A stretch of DNA of 64,000 nt, taken from the NCBI GenBank assembly GCA_963838385.1, contig CAWIRE010000013.1, positions 33,728-97,727 on the forward strand. Direction: 5' to 3'. The notes below the pieces were generated by a model, which did no database searches, had not been told where the DNA came from, and was given only the letters and a program-made list of their open reading frames with translations. This DNA is from DAHUYF01 sp963838385 (GTDB lineage: Bacteria > Pseudomonadota > Alphaproteobacteria > ATCC43930 > CGMCC-115725). This document shows, one piece after another, positions 53,970-62,083 of the stretch; position 1 is the first letter of the stretch; each line of letters begins with the position of its first letter. The translations under genes were made by a program, and so were the position numbers.

Positions 53970-53985
53970 TCAAGGGATCCCTTGA
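53970..53985. promoter_or_regulatory. Perfect 16-bp palindrome upstream of cbbR
   Basis: TCAAGGGATCCCTTGA is fully self-complementary. It ends 11 bases before the cbbR ATG (53997), touching its AAGGA ribosome site, and lies about 90 bases from the cbbL start in the shared intergenic region. It is a strong candidate operator for cbbR autoregulation or another regulator. It does not fit the canonical TNA-N7-TNA CbbR site. Confidence 0.6.
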
Positions 53986-53996
53986 AGGACAAATCG

Positions 53997-54974
53997 ATGC
54001 GCCACGTCACCTTCCGGCAGCTGCAGGTCTTCGTCGCCGCGGCGGAGACGCTGTCCTTTGCCCGCGCGGCGCAGTCGATGCACCTGACGCCCGCCGGAGT
54101 ATCTTTTCAGATCAAGCAGATAGAGGAGCATGCGGGATTTCCGCTGTTCGAGCGCCTCGGCAGGAAGGCGGCGCTGACGGAAGCTGGCAAGACGCTGCTC
54201 GGCTATGCCAAGCAGGTGCTGCAATCCTTGCGCGATGCCGAGCAGGCGCTGGCGGCGCTGCAAGGGCTTGCCGGCGGCGAGGTGACGATCGGCCTCGTCT
54301 CGACGGCGAAATACCTGGTGCCCCACATCCTCGCCCGGTTTCAGGCGGACTATCCCAGGATCGCCATCCATCTGCTGGAGCGGAACCGGCGGGAGATCAA
54401 CGACGCCCTGCTGCGCGGCGAGGTCGACCTCGCGGTGATGGGGCAGCCGTTGCCCGGCAGCGACATCGTGGCCGAGCCTTTCGCGCCGCATCCCTCGGTG
54501 ATCGTTGCCGCGCCGTCGCATCGCCTGGCGGGATCGCGCCGCCTGCCGGCAGCGTCGCTCGCCGACGAGCCGCTGATCGTGCGTGAAGCGGGTTCCGGCA
54601 CGCGCTCGCTGCTCGACCGCTTCTTCCAGGCGCGCGGGCTTGCCCCTCGCATCGCCATGACCACCAGCAGCAACGAGACGATCAAGCAGGCGGTGATGGC
54701 CGGCATGGGTGTCGCCCTCATCTCGCGCCACACCATCGGCCTCGAGCTCACCCTCGGCATGATCACGACGCTGCCGGTCGAAGGCTTCCCGCTCATGCGC
54801 TCATGGTTCGTGGCGCATCGGCGCAGCATGCCGCTGCTGCCGGTTCACGCGCGATTGAAGGCCTTCCTGATCGAGAGTGGAAAGACGATCGTCGACGAGA
54901 TCGCCCAAGGCTATGAGGACGCCGCGCCGAAGCGCCGTGACAAGGCCGCCGGCAGCCGCCGCCGGCGCCGCTAG
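53997..54974 (+). CDS. cbbR: CbbR, LysR-family regulator of the Calvin cycle operon
   Basis: A 325-residue LTTR. MRHVTFRQLQVFVAAAETLS and FARAAQSMHLTPAGVSFQIK make the helix-turn-helix; GGEVTIGLVSTAKYLVPHIL begins the effector domain. Sequence and divergence from cbbL identify CbbR. The ATG at 53997 follows AAGGA; a longer frame from 53895 would include the palindrome and is rejected. Its TAG stop lies in the CTAG at 54971-54974 that borders a palindromic element. Confidence 0.93.
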   Translation: MRHVTFRQLQVFVAAAETLSFARAAQSMHLTPAGVSFQIKQIEEHAGFPLFERLGRKAALTEAGKTLLGYAKQVLQSLRDAEQALAALQGLAGGEVTIGLVSTAKYLVPHILARFQADYPRIAIHLLERNRREINDALLRGEVDLAVMGQPLPGSDIVAEPFAPHPSVIVAAPSHRLAGSRRLPAASLADEPLIVREAGSGTRSLLDRFFQARGLAPRIAMTTSSNETIKQAVMAGMGVALISRHTIGLELTLGMITTLPVEGFPLMRSWFVAHRRSMPLLPVHARLKAFLIESGKTIVDEIAQGYEDAAPKRRDKAAGSRRRRR

Positions 54975-55244
54975 GAGCCTGTCTGGGACATGGGCGGGGT
55001 CTGCGACATCGTCATTTCGCGTCTGGCTAGGAGGGAGGAGCGAAGCGATGCCGTGCGCATCGTGAGCGACGAGCGACAACGTCCAGACGCGAAATGCCGA
55101 TGTCCCGGAGGGTTGCACGAGGATGGGGCGCTGCCGCGTCGCGCGGCCTTGCCGATGCGTCCAGCATCGCCTGCGGCCGCGCTCCTAACATCGCCCCATC
55201 CTCGTGCAACGCAGACCCCGCCCATGTCCCAGACAGGCTCCTAG
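54971..55244. mobile_element. Branched palindromic (MITE-like) element with 35-bp inverted ends
   Basis: The outer arms 54971-55005 and 55210-55244 are a perfect 35-bp inverted repeat, including CTAG at each end (possible target duplication). Directly inside are two more stems: 55006-55026 with 55083-55103 (21 bp, one mismatch), and 55113-55130 with 55192-55209 (18 bp, perfect). Each inner loop holds a further hairpin with arms CGATGC and GCATCG (55046-55062 and 55153-55169). The whole folds into a three-way junction. It has no transposase, so it would move only in trans, if it is mobile. The stop codons of cbbR and of the convergent lipoprotein gene both lie in the CTAG ends. Confidence 0.8.
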
Positions 55245-55603
55245 GAGCGCGCCGCCGCGGCCTTCTGCACGGGCCCTTTCGTCCAACGGAACTCCGTCAG
55301 GATCCCGTTGTCGAAACGGCATTGCGCAGCGACCTGGCGAGCGACACCCGCATGGGGCGGAATATCGCTGCGCACGCCTCGAACCCGTGCAATGACCGTG
55401 TCGTAGTTCGGCACCGTGTCGTCGGCGGCCCGATCCCGGGTGATCGCGATGTCGCCGCCTGGAAAAGCCCGCTGCATCACGCCGGCGCAGCGGTCCGAGA
55501 GATCAACGTCGCCGCCCTGGAACGCGCAGCTCGCCACCAGCGTGGACAGAGCGATGCCGACCAGGACAGCGATCGTCGATCTCCGCGCCTCCGCCTCACC
55601 CAT
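55241..55603 (-). CDS. Putative lipoprotein of unknown function
   Basis: A 120-residue protein. The signal peptide STIAVLVGIALSTLVASC ends in a lipobox with Cys at about residue 26. The mature part contains DLSDRCAGVMQRAFPGGDIA and VARVRGVRSD-like segments and two further Cys. A decayed copy follows upstream at 55690-55850. Its TAG stop (55241-55243) is provided by the CTAG end of the palindromic element. The ATG at 55603 is chosen; a GTG at 55615 is in frame. Confidence 0.68.
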   Translation of the reverse strand: MGEAEARRSTIAVLVGIALSTLVASCAFQGGDVDLSDRCAGVMQRAFPGGDIAITRDRAADDTVPNYDTVIARVRGVRSDIPPHAGVARQVAAQCRFDNGILTEFRWTKGPVQKAAAARS

Positions 55604-55689
55604 TGTCGCCGCCACCGCTCTGTGGTCAACGAGCCAGCATGGTCCGGTGCGGCTTACATCGGCCCTACGATGCGGTTAAATCTTCGCAA

Positions 55690-55850
55690 GGTGGCGAGGA
55701 TGGCGCGCACCGCCCGAACCTTGCGGTCCTGCGAGCGGACCGGATGGCACGTCGTTGCGCACGCCCCGAGCCCGTGCAATCATGGCATGTTGCCGCCCGG
55801 GAACGCCTCTCGCATCAGGCCTGCGCAGCGGTCCGAGAGCCATCCAGGCT
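55690..55850 (-). pseudogene. Decayed partial duplicate of the adjacent lipoprotein gene
   Basis: The minus-strand DNA aligns with the 55241-55603 gene: LSDRCAG-LMREAFPGGN corresponds to LSDRCAGVMQRAFPGGD, then a deletion of about 17 codons with a frame change, then MIARARGVRNDVP corresponding to VIARVRGVRSDIP. Neither a start nor a signal peptide remains. This is a tandem duplication remnant beside the palindromic element. Confidence 0.68.
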
Positions 55851-55871
55851 TTCGCGCGAGGGATGCATGCC

Positions 55872-57548
55872 ATGAAAGGCTCCGACCTGCTCGTATCCGC
55901 CCTGGAGAATGAGGGCGTCGAGCGCATCTTCGGCATCCCCGGCGAAGAGAATCTCGATGTCGTCGAATCCCTGCGCCGCTCGAAGATAAAGCTGGTCCTG
56001 ACGCGACACGAGCAGGCGGCGGCCTTCATGGCGGCCACCCATGGCAGGCTGACCGGCAAGCCCGGCGTCTGCCTCGCCACGCTCGGCCCCGGCGCGCTGA
56101 ACCTGACTACCGGCGCCGCCTATGCCCTGCTCGGCGCGATGCCGATGGTGATGGTCACGGGTCAGAAGGGAATCCTCAGCCGAAGGCAGGCGCGCTTTCA
56201 GATCGTCGACATCGTCGCGACCATGGCCCCGCTCACCAAGATGGCCCACCAGATCGTCAGCCCCGCGACCATTCCCTCGACCGTACGCGAGGCTTTCCGG
56301 CTGGCGCAGCAAGAGCGGCCGGGTCCGGTGCATCTGGAGCTGCCGGAAAACATCGCCCATGCGCCGGCACCCGACAGTCCGCTGGTGCCGCCGCATCCGA
56401 TCGACATCCCGGTCGCCCCTGCCGCGGCGTTGGACCGTGCTGCTGCGTTGATCCTCGCGGCCGAGCGGCCGCTGGTGATGCTCGGCGCGGCGGCGAGCCG
56501 GCCGCGGCTGGCCGCCGCGTTGTCGGATTTCGTGCGCCGGCTGCGCATCCCCTTCTTCAATACGCAGATGGGCAAGGGCGCCGTGGGCGGCGGGTCTCGG
56601 CTCTATATGGGCACCGCCGCGCTTTCCGAGCGCGACTACGTCCATCAGGCGGTCGACCGCGCCGACCTCATCATCGCCATCGGCCACGACACGGTGGAGA
56701 AGCCACCCTTCCTCATGGGCGCGGGCGGACCGACCGTGCTGCATGTGGGCTACCTGCCGGCCACGGTCGAGGAGGTGTTCTTCCCCCATGCCGAGGTGGT
56801 GGGCGATGTCGGGCCGAGCCTCGCGCTGCTGGCCGACCGGCTGGAGGGCCGGCTGAGCAACGCCGAGGCGCTGCTGCCGTTGCGCGACGGCATTCTCGCC
56901 CATATCGCCGAACGCGCCGAGGAAAGCCGCTTTCCGCTGACGCCGCAGCGCATCGTGCATGATGTGCGCCAAGTGATGCCGCAGGACGGCATCGTGTGCC
57001 TCGACAACGGCATGTACAAGATTTGGTTCGCGCGCAACTACCGCACGCGCGTCGCGAACACACTGCTGCTCGACAATGCGCTGGCGACGATGGGCGCGGG
57101 CCTGCCCTCGGCGATCGCCGCGGCGATGCTGCATCCGGAGCGCCGCGTGCTCGCTGTGTGCGGCGATGGCGGCTTCATGATGAACGCGCAGGAGATGGAA
57201 ACCGCGGTGCGCCTCGGCATCAACCTCGTGGTGCTGATCCTCCAGGACGATGCCTATGGCATGATTCGCTGGAAGCAGGCGGTGGACGGCTTCGCCGATT
57301 TCGGCATGACCTTCGGGAATCCGGATTTCGTCGCCTATGCGACCGCTCATCACGCGAGAGGCAGCCGGGTCGAGACGGCGGACGGGCTGGCGCCAACGCT
57401 GGAAGCGGCGTTCCGGCAAGGCGGCCTCCATCTCGTCACCGTGCCGGTCGATTATTCCGAGAACATGCGGGTGCTGGTCGAGGAACTGCGGGAGCGGATG
57501 CCGCCGCCGGCCGGCCCCGCGGGAGGCCGGCCGGATAGTCGGAACTGA
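55872..57548 (+). CDS. Acetolactate-synthase-like thiamine-diphosphate enzyme
   Basis: A 558-residue TPP-dependent enzyme. The catalytic Glu lies in LTRHEQAAAFMA near residue 50, the FAD/central domain follows, and the TPP motif is CGDGGFMMNAQEMETAVRLG near 435, ending with DDAYGMIRWK. Overall it is closest to the catabolic (AlsS-like) acetolactate synthase large subunit; no regulatory small subunit (ilvH) is adjacent. The ATG at 55872 has a GAGGG site about ten bases upstream; 55863 is an alternative. Confidence 0.85.
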   Translation: MKGSDLLVSALENEGVERIFGIPGEENLDVVESLRRSKIKLVLTRHEQAAAFMAATHGRLTGKPGVCLATLGPGALNLTTGAAYALLGAMPMVMVTGQKGILSRRQARFQIVDIVATMAPLTKMAHQIVSPATIPSTVREAFRLAQQERPGPVHLELPENIAHAPAPDSPLVPPHPIDIPVAPAAALDRAAALILAAERPLVMLGAAASRPRLAAALSDFVRRLRIPFFNTQMGKGAVGGGSRLYMGTAALSERDYVHQAVDRADLIIAIGHDTVEKPPFLMGAGGPTVLHVGYLPATVEEVFFPHAEVVGDVGPSLALLADRLEGRLSNAEALLPLRDGILAHIAERAEESRFPLTPQRIVHDVRQVMPQDGIVCLDNGMYKIWFARNYRTRVANTLLLDNALATMGAGLPSAIAAAMLHPERRVLAVCGDGGFMMNAQEMETAVRLGINLVVLILQDDAYGMIRWKQAVDGFADFGMTFGNPDFVAYATAHHARGSRVETADGLAPTLEAAFRQGGLHLVTVPVDYSENMRVLVEELRERMPPPAGPAGGRPDSRN

Positions 57549-57551
57549 CGA

Positions 57552-59345
57552 TCAGCCGCCGTTGCGGTGGCTGATTGCCCAGACGTAGGCCGCCACCGCC
57601 GAGACCTCCGACGATGACAGCTGGGCGCCGCCTTTCGGCGGCATGCCGCTGCGGTAGTTCTTCGGGTTGGGCACGCCGTTGGTGATGATCTGGTCGATCG
57701 ACGCCAGGCTGCCATCGCCCCAGAGCCATTTGCTGCTGGTGAGATCGGGACCCAGCGGCGTTCCTTTGCCATCCGATCCGTGGCAACCCTCGCAGGTGCC
57801 GCCGGCCTGGCCGTGGAAGATGTGATCGCCGAGCGCCACCTCCGCCGGCGTGGCCCCGGCCGGAATCGGCAAGGCCGCCAGTTGCGCGCCGGCATTGGGA
57901 TGAATGCCTTCGGGCGGCGCCGAGTTGCCGGCGACGGTCTCGGTCGGCGGCGTCGGCGCCGGCGCAAGCCCGCTCACCGCGGTGCCGCCCTGGAAGGTCA
58001 CGCGCCAGATGCGTCCACGGACGTCGTCGGCGATGTAGAGCGCGCCATCGGGCCCGACCGCCAGCCCCGACGGCCGGTGCGCGGCCCTGCCCGGTTCTTT
58101 TACCGCCCCGGCGAAGCCGTCGGCGAAGACGATGAAGTGCCCGGCAGCCTTGCCGTCCGCCAGCGGCTGGAACACGACGTTGTAGCCGCCCTGCGGCAAG
58201 GGCGCGCGATTCCACGAACCGTGGAAGGCGATGAAGGCGCCGCCGCGATAGGGCGCCGGGAACTGCTTGCCGGAATAGAGTGCAAGGTCGTTGGGCGCCC
58301 AATGTGCCGGGAAGGCGGCGACCGGCGCCTGCTTCTGCGCGCAGACCCCGGCCGTCTTGCCGCCGTCGCCGCCATATTCAGGCGCCAGGACGAGCTTCCG
58401 CTGGTGGTAGTCGAAATAGCATTCCGGCCAGCCGAAATCGGCGCCGCGCCGGAGCTGCACCAGCTCCTCCGCCGGCTCGTTGGCGCCTTGCTCCGGCGTA
58501 TAGAGCTCCGGCCAGTTCTCCCTCAGCTGGTCGCGACCGTGCTGGGTGGCATAGATGCGGCCCTGCGCATCGAAGGCGAAGCCCTCGCCATTGCGCATCC
58601 CGGTGACGAAGCGCTCGGCGGGCGAGAAGACCTGACCGGTCCGGTTGGCGTCATACCGCCAGGTGCCGGCCCGCGTCTCGAGCTCCGTGCAAGGCTGCAG
58701 CCCCTTGGAGTGGAGCATGCGGTTCTGCGCCTGGCACGCATTGGTGGCGGAGCCGAGATCGACATAGAGATCGCCCTTGGCGTCGATCTGGAAGGGATGC
58801 ATCGGGTGGTCGCCGGTGAGCGGCAGTCCCGAGACGATCACCTCGGGCGCGCCCGGTGGCACGATGCCGCCGGCCGGCAGGCGGTAGCGCACGATGCGGT
58901 CATTGGTCTCCGCATAGAGCGCGCCCTTGTAGATCGCGATGCCGGTGCCGCCATGGTCGCCGCTGGCGTAGTCGGGACCGAAGCGCTCTACGACGTCGGC
59001 GTGACCGTCGCCCTTGGTGTCTTGCAGCGCCACCAGGAAACCGCCGGCATGCGGCGTGGTGTTGCCATAATAGCGCCCGCTCCAGGTGTTGACGTAGACG
59101 ACGCCGTTGGGCGCCACCACCAGATGACGCGCGTGCCCGATATCGTCCGCGAAGACGCTGGCGCAGAAGCCGGGCGAGAGCGTGATCCCGCCATTGCCGC
59201 CCGGGCAGGCCTTGCTGTCCGCCGATGTGTCGTGTTCCTGTTGCGCCGGCGACGGCGTTCCACCCGCCAGCTGCATCGCGATGATGGCGACGGCCGTCCC
59301 GGCGATGCGGATCGTCCGGCCGTGTTGGGCTCGTGAAGCGTGCAT
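57552..59345 (-). CDS. Sorbosone/glucose-dehydrogenase-type PQQ protein fused to cytochrome c
   Basis: A 597-residue exported protein. After a signal peptide (TAVAIIAMQLAGGTPSPAQQ) comes a six-bladed propeller of the glucose/sorbosone dehydrogenase family (GFCASVFADDIGHARHLVVA, GMRNGEGFAFD, HGSWNRAPLPQGG, RPSGLAVGPDGALYIADD). The C-terminal cytochrome c domain has CEGCH near residue 530 and an axial Met in RSGMPPKGG. It would oxidise a sugar or aldehyde in the periplasm and pass electrons to its own haem. It is convergent with the TPP enzyme. Confidence 0.87.
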   Translation of the reverse strand: MHASRAQHGRTIRIAGTAVAIIAMQLAGGTPSPAQQEHDTSADSKACPGGNGGITLSPGFCASVFADDIGHARHLVVAPNGVVYVNTWSGRYYGNTTPHAGGFLVALQDTKGDGHADVVERFGPDYASGDHGGTGIAIYKGALYAETNDRIVRYRLPAGGIVPPGAPEVIVSGLPLTGDHPMHPFQIDAKGDLYVDLGSATNACQAQNRMLHSKGLQPCTELETRAGTWRYDANRTGQVFSPAERFVTGMRNGEGFAFDAQGRIYATQHGRDQLRENWPELYTPEQGANEPAEELVQLRRGADFGWPECYFDYHQRKLVLAPEYGGDGGKTAGVCAQKQAPVAAFPAHWAPNDLALYSGKQFPAPYRGGAFIAFHGSWNRAPLPQGGYNVVFQPLADGKAAGHFIVFADGFAGAVKEPGRAAHRPSGLAVGPDGALYIADDVRGRIWRVTFQGGTAVSGLAPAPTPPTETVAGNSAPPEGIHPNAGAQLAALPIPAGATPAEVALGDHIFHGQAGGTCEGCHGSDGKGTPLGPDLTSSKWLWGDGSLASIDQIITNGVPNPKNYRSGMPPKGGAQLSSSEVSAVAAYVWAISHRNGG

Positions 59346-59746
59346 GACTTCCGCCTTCCTTCCTTGTGTCGAGTGAGACACGTTACCGGCGCTCGATGCG
59401 AGTTGTTGCAATGCCTCGTCGAGCGGTGTCACCCCGGCGCAACCGCAAAACGCCGGGGCCGGCCGCGGCGTCATCTGCTCGGCCACACGCCCCGGAGAGG
59501 TGGGCGCTTTTGTCACTGCAACTATGCGATTCTTGCCAAATAATCGCCCCGGCGCGATTCTTGCCAAATAATCGGCCCGGCCGGCCCGAACAATCGGCAC
59601 TGCGCCTGGCCCCGCGTCGCCCCGGCGCCCCCGTTGGTACCTTGAGTGGCCGCGTGTTCCGCGCAAGAATCGCCGACTTGCGGGCGAAGGCAGGCGCTCG
59701 AGGCCGCGCCGCTCGCGAGCCGCGATGTGCCCGGGGGAGGAAGACG
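59346..59746. promoter_or_regulatory. Intergenic region with direct repeats between divergent genes
   Basis: 401 bases with no supported gene. It holds a 21-bp direct repeat (59526-59546 and 59554-59574, period 28, both starting GCGATTCTTGCC) and a partial inverted copy at about 59662-59673. A GC-rich hairpin with arms CCCCGGCG/CGCCGGGG lies at 59432-59458. The repeats could be operators for either divergent gene. No SAM or cobalamin riboswitch pattern was recognised upstream of the MetE-like gene. Confidence 0.45.
59526..59574. repeat. Two-copy 21-bp direct repeat
   Basis: Two identical 21-base units at 59526-59546 and 59554-59574, separated by seven bases, of AT-richer sequence than the surroundings (core TTGCCAAATAATCG). 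The 28-base period is close to, but not exactly, an integral number of helical turns. Probably a regulatory site or a small duplication. Confidence 0.7.
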
Positions 59747-60868
59747 ATGCAGACCCGTCCGGCGGGACGACCGCCGTTCCGCGCCGACCACATCGGCAGC
59801 CTGCTGCGTCCGGCGCAGCTCCGCCACGCCTTTCGCCGGCACGCGGCAGGCGAACTCGGGGAGGACGAGTTTCGCCGCCTCCAGGACGACTGCGTCCGCA
59901 CCGTGCTGCGGCTGCAGCGGGAGGTGGGGCTGCGGGTGGTGACCGACGGCGAGTTCCGCCGCGGCTCCTATTGGAGCCGCTTCGTCGAACGGACGGAGGG
60001 GCTCACGGTGCGCGACGCGGCGTTCAGGTTCCGCGACGCTCACGGTCACGAGCAATCCTTCACCGCGCCCCATGTCATCGGCAGGGTGACGCGGCGGCAA
60101 CCGATCACGCTCGACGAGTTCACCTTCTTGCGCGCCGAGGCGTCGGGCGCGATGCCGAAGGTCACCATGCCCTCGCCCTCCACCATGCATTTCTGGCGCG
60201 GCCGGGCCTATGCCGATCCCGGCCTCTACGCCGATGCCGGCGCCTTCTTCCGCGATCTCGCCCTGGTCTATCGCCAAGAGATCGCCGATCTCGCCGCCGC
60301 CGGCTGCCGCTATGTCCAGCTCGACGAGGTGGCGCTCGCCATGCTGTGCGACCCGGCCGCGCGCGACCGCGTCACGGCGGACGGCGCCGATCCCGAGGCG
60401 CTGGCCGCGTTCTATGTCGATGCCATCAACCAGGCGGTGGCCGCCCGCCCGGCCGACATGGTCGTCGGCGTCCATATGTGCCGCGGCAATTTCAAGGGGA
60501 AATACCTGGCCGAAGGCGGCTACGGCTCGGTGGCGGAGCGGCTCTTCCAGGCGGCCGACGTCAACCACTTCCTGCTGGAGTTCGACACACCGCGCGCCGG
60601 CGATTTCGCGCCGCTGCGCTTCCTGCCCCGGCACAAGGGCGTGGTGCTCGGCCTGGTCAGCTCCAAGACGCCCGAGCTGGAACCGCTCGAGCTGTTGCGC
60701 CGGCGGATCGACGAGGCGGCGCGCCATGTCGACCTCGACCGGCTGGCGCTCAGCCCGCAATGCGGCTTCGCCAGCACGGTTGCCGGCAACCCCGTCAGCG
60801 AGGCCGACGAGCGCGCCAAGCTTCGCCGCGTGGTCGAGACCGCCGAGGCGGTCTGGGGCGACGCCTGA
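59747..60868 (+). CDS. MetE-like (cobalamin-independent) methyltransferase, C-terminal-domain type
   Basis: A 373-residue single-domain homologue of the catalytic half of MetE. Zn ligands are the His and Cys of VGVHMCRGN near residue 245, Glu in HFLLEFDTPR and Cys in LSPQCGF near 340. RADHIGSLLRP and VTDGEFRRGSYW open the barrel. The N-terminal half of true MetE is absent, so it may use another methyl donor or thiol rather than methyl-THF and homocysteine. The ATG at 59747 follows GGGGGAGG. Confidence 0.88.
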   Translation: MQTRPAGRPPFRADHIGSLLRPAQLRHAFRRHAAGELGEDEFRRLQDDCVRTVLRLQREVGLRVVTDGEFRRGSYWSRFVERTEGLTVRDAAFRFRDAHGHEQSFTAPHVIGRVTRRQPITLDEFTFLRAEASGAMPKVTMPSPSTMHFWRGRAYADPGLYADAGAFFRDLALVYRQEIADLAAAGCRYVQLDEVALAMLCDPAARDRVTADGADPEALAAFYVDAINQAVAARPADMVVGVHMCRGNFKGKYLAEGGYGSVAERLFQAADVNHFLLEFDTPRAGDFAPLRFLPRHKGVVLGLVSSKTPELEPLELLRRRIDEAARHVDLDRLALSPQCGFASTVAGNPVSEADERAKLRRVVETAEAVWGDA

Positions 60869-61027
60869 ACGGCTCGCCTGCGATGCTGGCCGGGGGCGGA
60901 CCCGCCGGTTGCCCCCTGCGGCGGCCATGCCCCGCCGGCCGGAGAACGTCAGGCTCAATCGGGAGTTTCGGGCGATCGAAGCGTTAGTGTGCTGCCCCCG
61001 GCACGCACAACAGAGGCTCGCGCCGCC

Positions 61028-61987
61028 ATGACCTCCGCCGACCTGCCGCTCGTCAGCGTCGTCATTCCGACCTTCAACCGGCCCGATCTCCTGCGGATCG
61101 CGCTGAAGAGCGCCCTCGATCAGTCCTACCGCAATATCGAGGTCATCGTGCAGGACAATGCCGGCGAAAAGGATGCGCGGGCGGCGGTCTCCGGCCTGCC
61201 CGACCCGCGGGTGCGCTATATCCGCAATCCCGTCACGGTGTCGCAAAGCGAAAACGTCGTCTCGGCCTGCCTGCGGTCACGCGGTGACTACGTGGCGATC
61301 CTCGGCGATGACGATGTCTGGCTGCCGGACTTCCTGGCGACGATGGTGGCGCCGCTGGAGCGCGATCCCGCCGTCGCGCTCTCGTTCTGCGACCACGACA
61401 TCATCGACAGCGCCGGGCGGTGCGACGCGGCCATGACCGAGAAGATCACGCGCACCTTTCATCGCCATCGCATTTCGGAAGGCCTGCACCGTCCCTTCCA
61501 CGACATCGCCCTCGTCTATCGCGCGATCCCGACGCTCACCGGCGCCGTGTTGCGCCGCTCCGCCCTGGATTGGCACTCAATTCCGCTCGACATGCCGTTC
61601 AATCTCGACCTCTTCCTCGCCTATCTCTACAGCCGCACGGGCCAGGCCTGCTATTACGTCCCGCAGCGCCTGGCACAGATCCGCTATCATTCGGGGTCGG
61701 TGAGCAGCGTGGCCAGGCGCGGCGAGCCGCGCATCGCCATCGCCCGCAACGCGCTCGCGCAGTGGCGGCGCTTCGCCGGGGATGAAAGGCTCACTCGGCA
61801 GCAGAGCTATTTCGAGCTGAAGGCGGGCCTGAACGCGCTCGCCATCGTGGTCGGCCTGTTGCGGAGCCAGGGGCGGCAGGCGGCGTTGCGCGAGTTCCGG
61901 CGCTTCTGGATGGACGGGCTGATGCGGCCGCGCATCCTCCTCTACCACCTCTACTATGCCGTCAGCTTGCGGCGTCTGCGCGCGTGA
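61028..61987 (+). CDS. GT2-family glycosyltransferase
   Basis: A 319-residue GT-A fold enzyme. VSVVIPTFNRPDLLRIALKS starts the nucleotide-sugar site, and DYVAILGDDDVWLPDFL near residue 90 carries the metal-binding acidic motif. No membrane segments are evident, so it is soluble or peripheral. The acceptor is unknown; the nearby Kup gene gives no hint. A gap of 159 bases follows the MetE-like gene. Confidence 0.88.
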   Translation: MTSADLPLVSVVIPTFNRPDLLRIALKSALDQSYRNIEVIVQDNAGEKDARAAVSGLPDPRVRYIRNPVTVSQSENVVSACLRSRGDYVAILGDDDVWLPDFLATMVAPLERDPAVALSFCDHDIIDSAGRCDAAMTEKITRTFHRHRISEGLHRPFHDIALVYRAIPTLTGAVLRRSALDWHSIPLDMPFNLDLFLAYLYSRTGQACYYVPQRLAQIRYHSGSVSSVARRGEPRIAIARNALAQWRRFAGDERLTRQQSYFELKAGLNALAIVVGLLRSQGRQAALREFRRFWMDGLMRPRILLYHLYYAVSLRRLRA

Positions 61988-62083
61988 CGCCGCCCGGCAC
62001 AGCCCGCCACGACCCTCGCCGCGACTTGTGCGCGTAACCGAAGGCGGGCAGTATCGCTCGCGCAACCGCGCCCATCGGGGGGA

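Noticed and set aside
52414..54010. Minus-strand frame extending from cbbX through the cbbL region as one protein
   Set aside because: The CbbX part is real only from 51964 down; the upstream part is out of frame with cbbS and cbbL, which are intact in other frames.
54990..55244. Pair of overlapping 84-codon frames on opposite strands in the palindromic element
   Set aside because: Both start and end with matching peptides because the DNA ends are inverted repeats. They are a consequence of the palindrome, not proteins.
59346..59746. SAM or cobalamin riboswitch upstream of the MetE-like gene
   Set aside because: No recognisable SAM-I, SAM-II or B12 core; only direct repeats and a GC hairpin were found.
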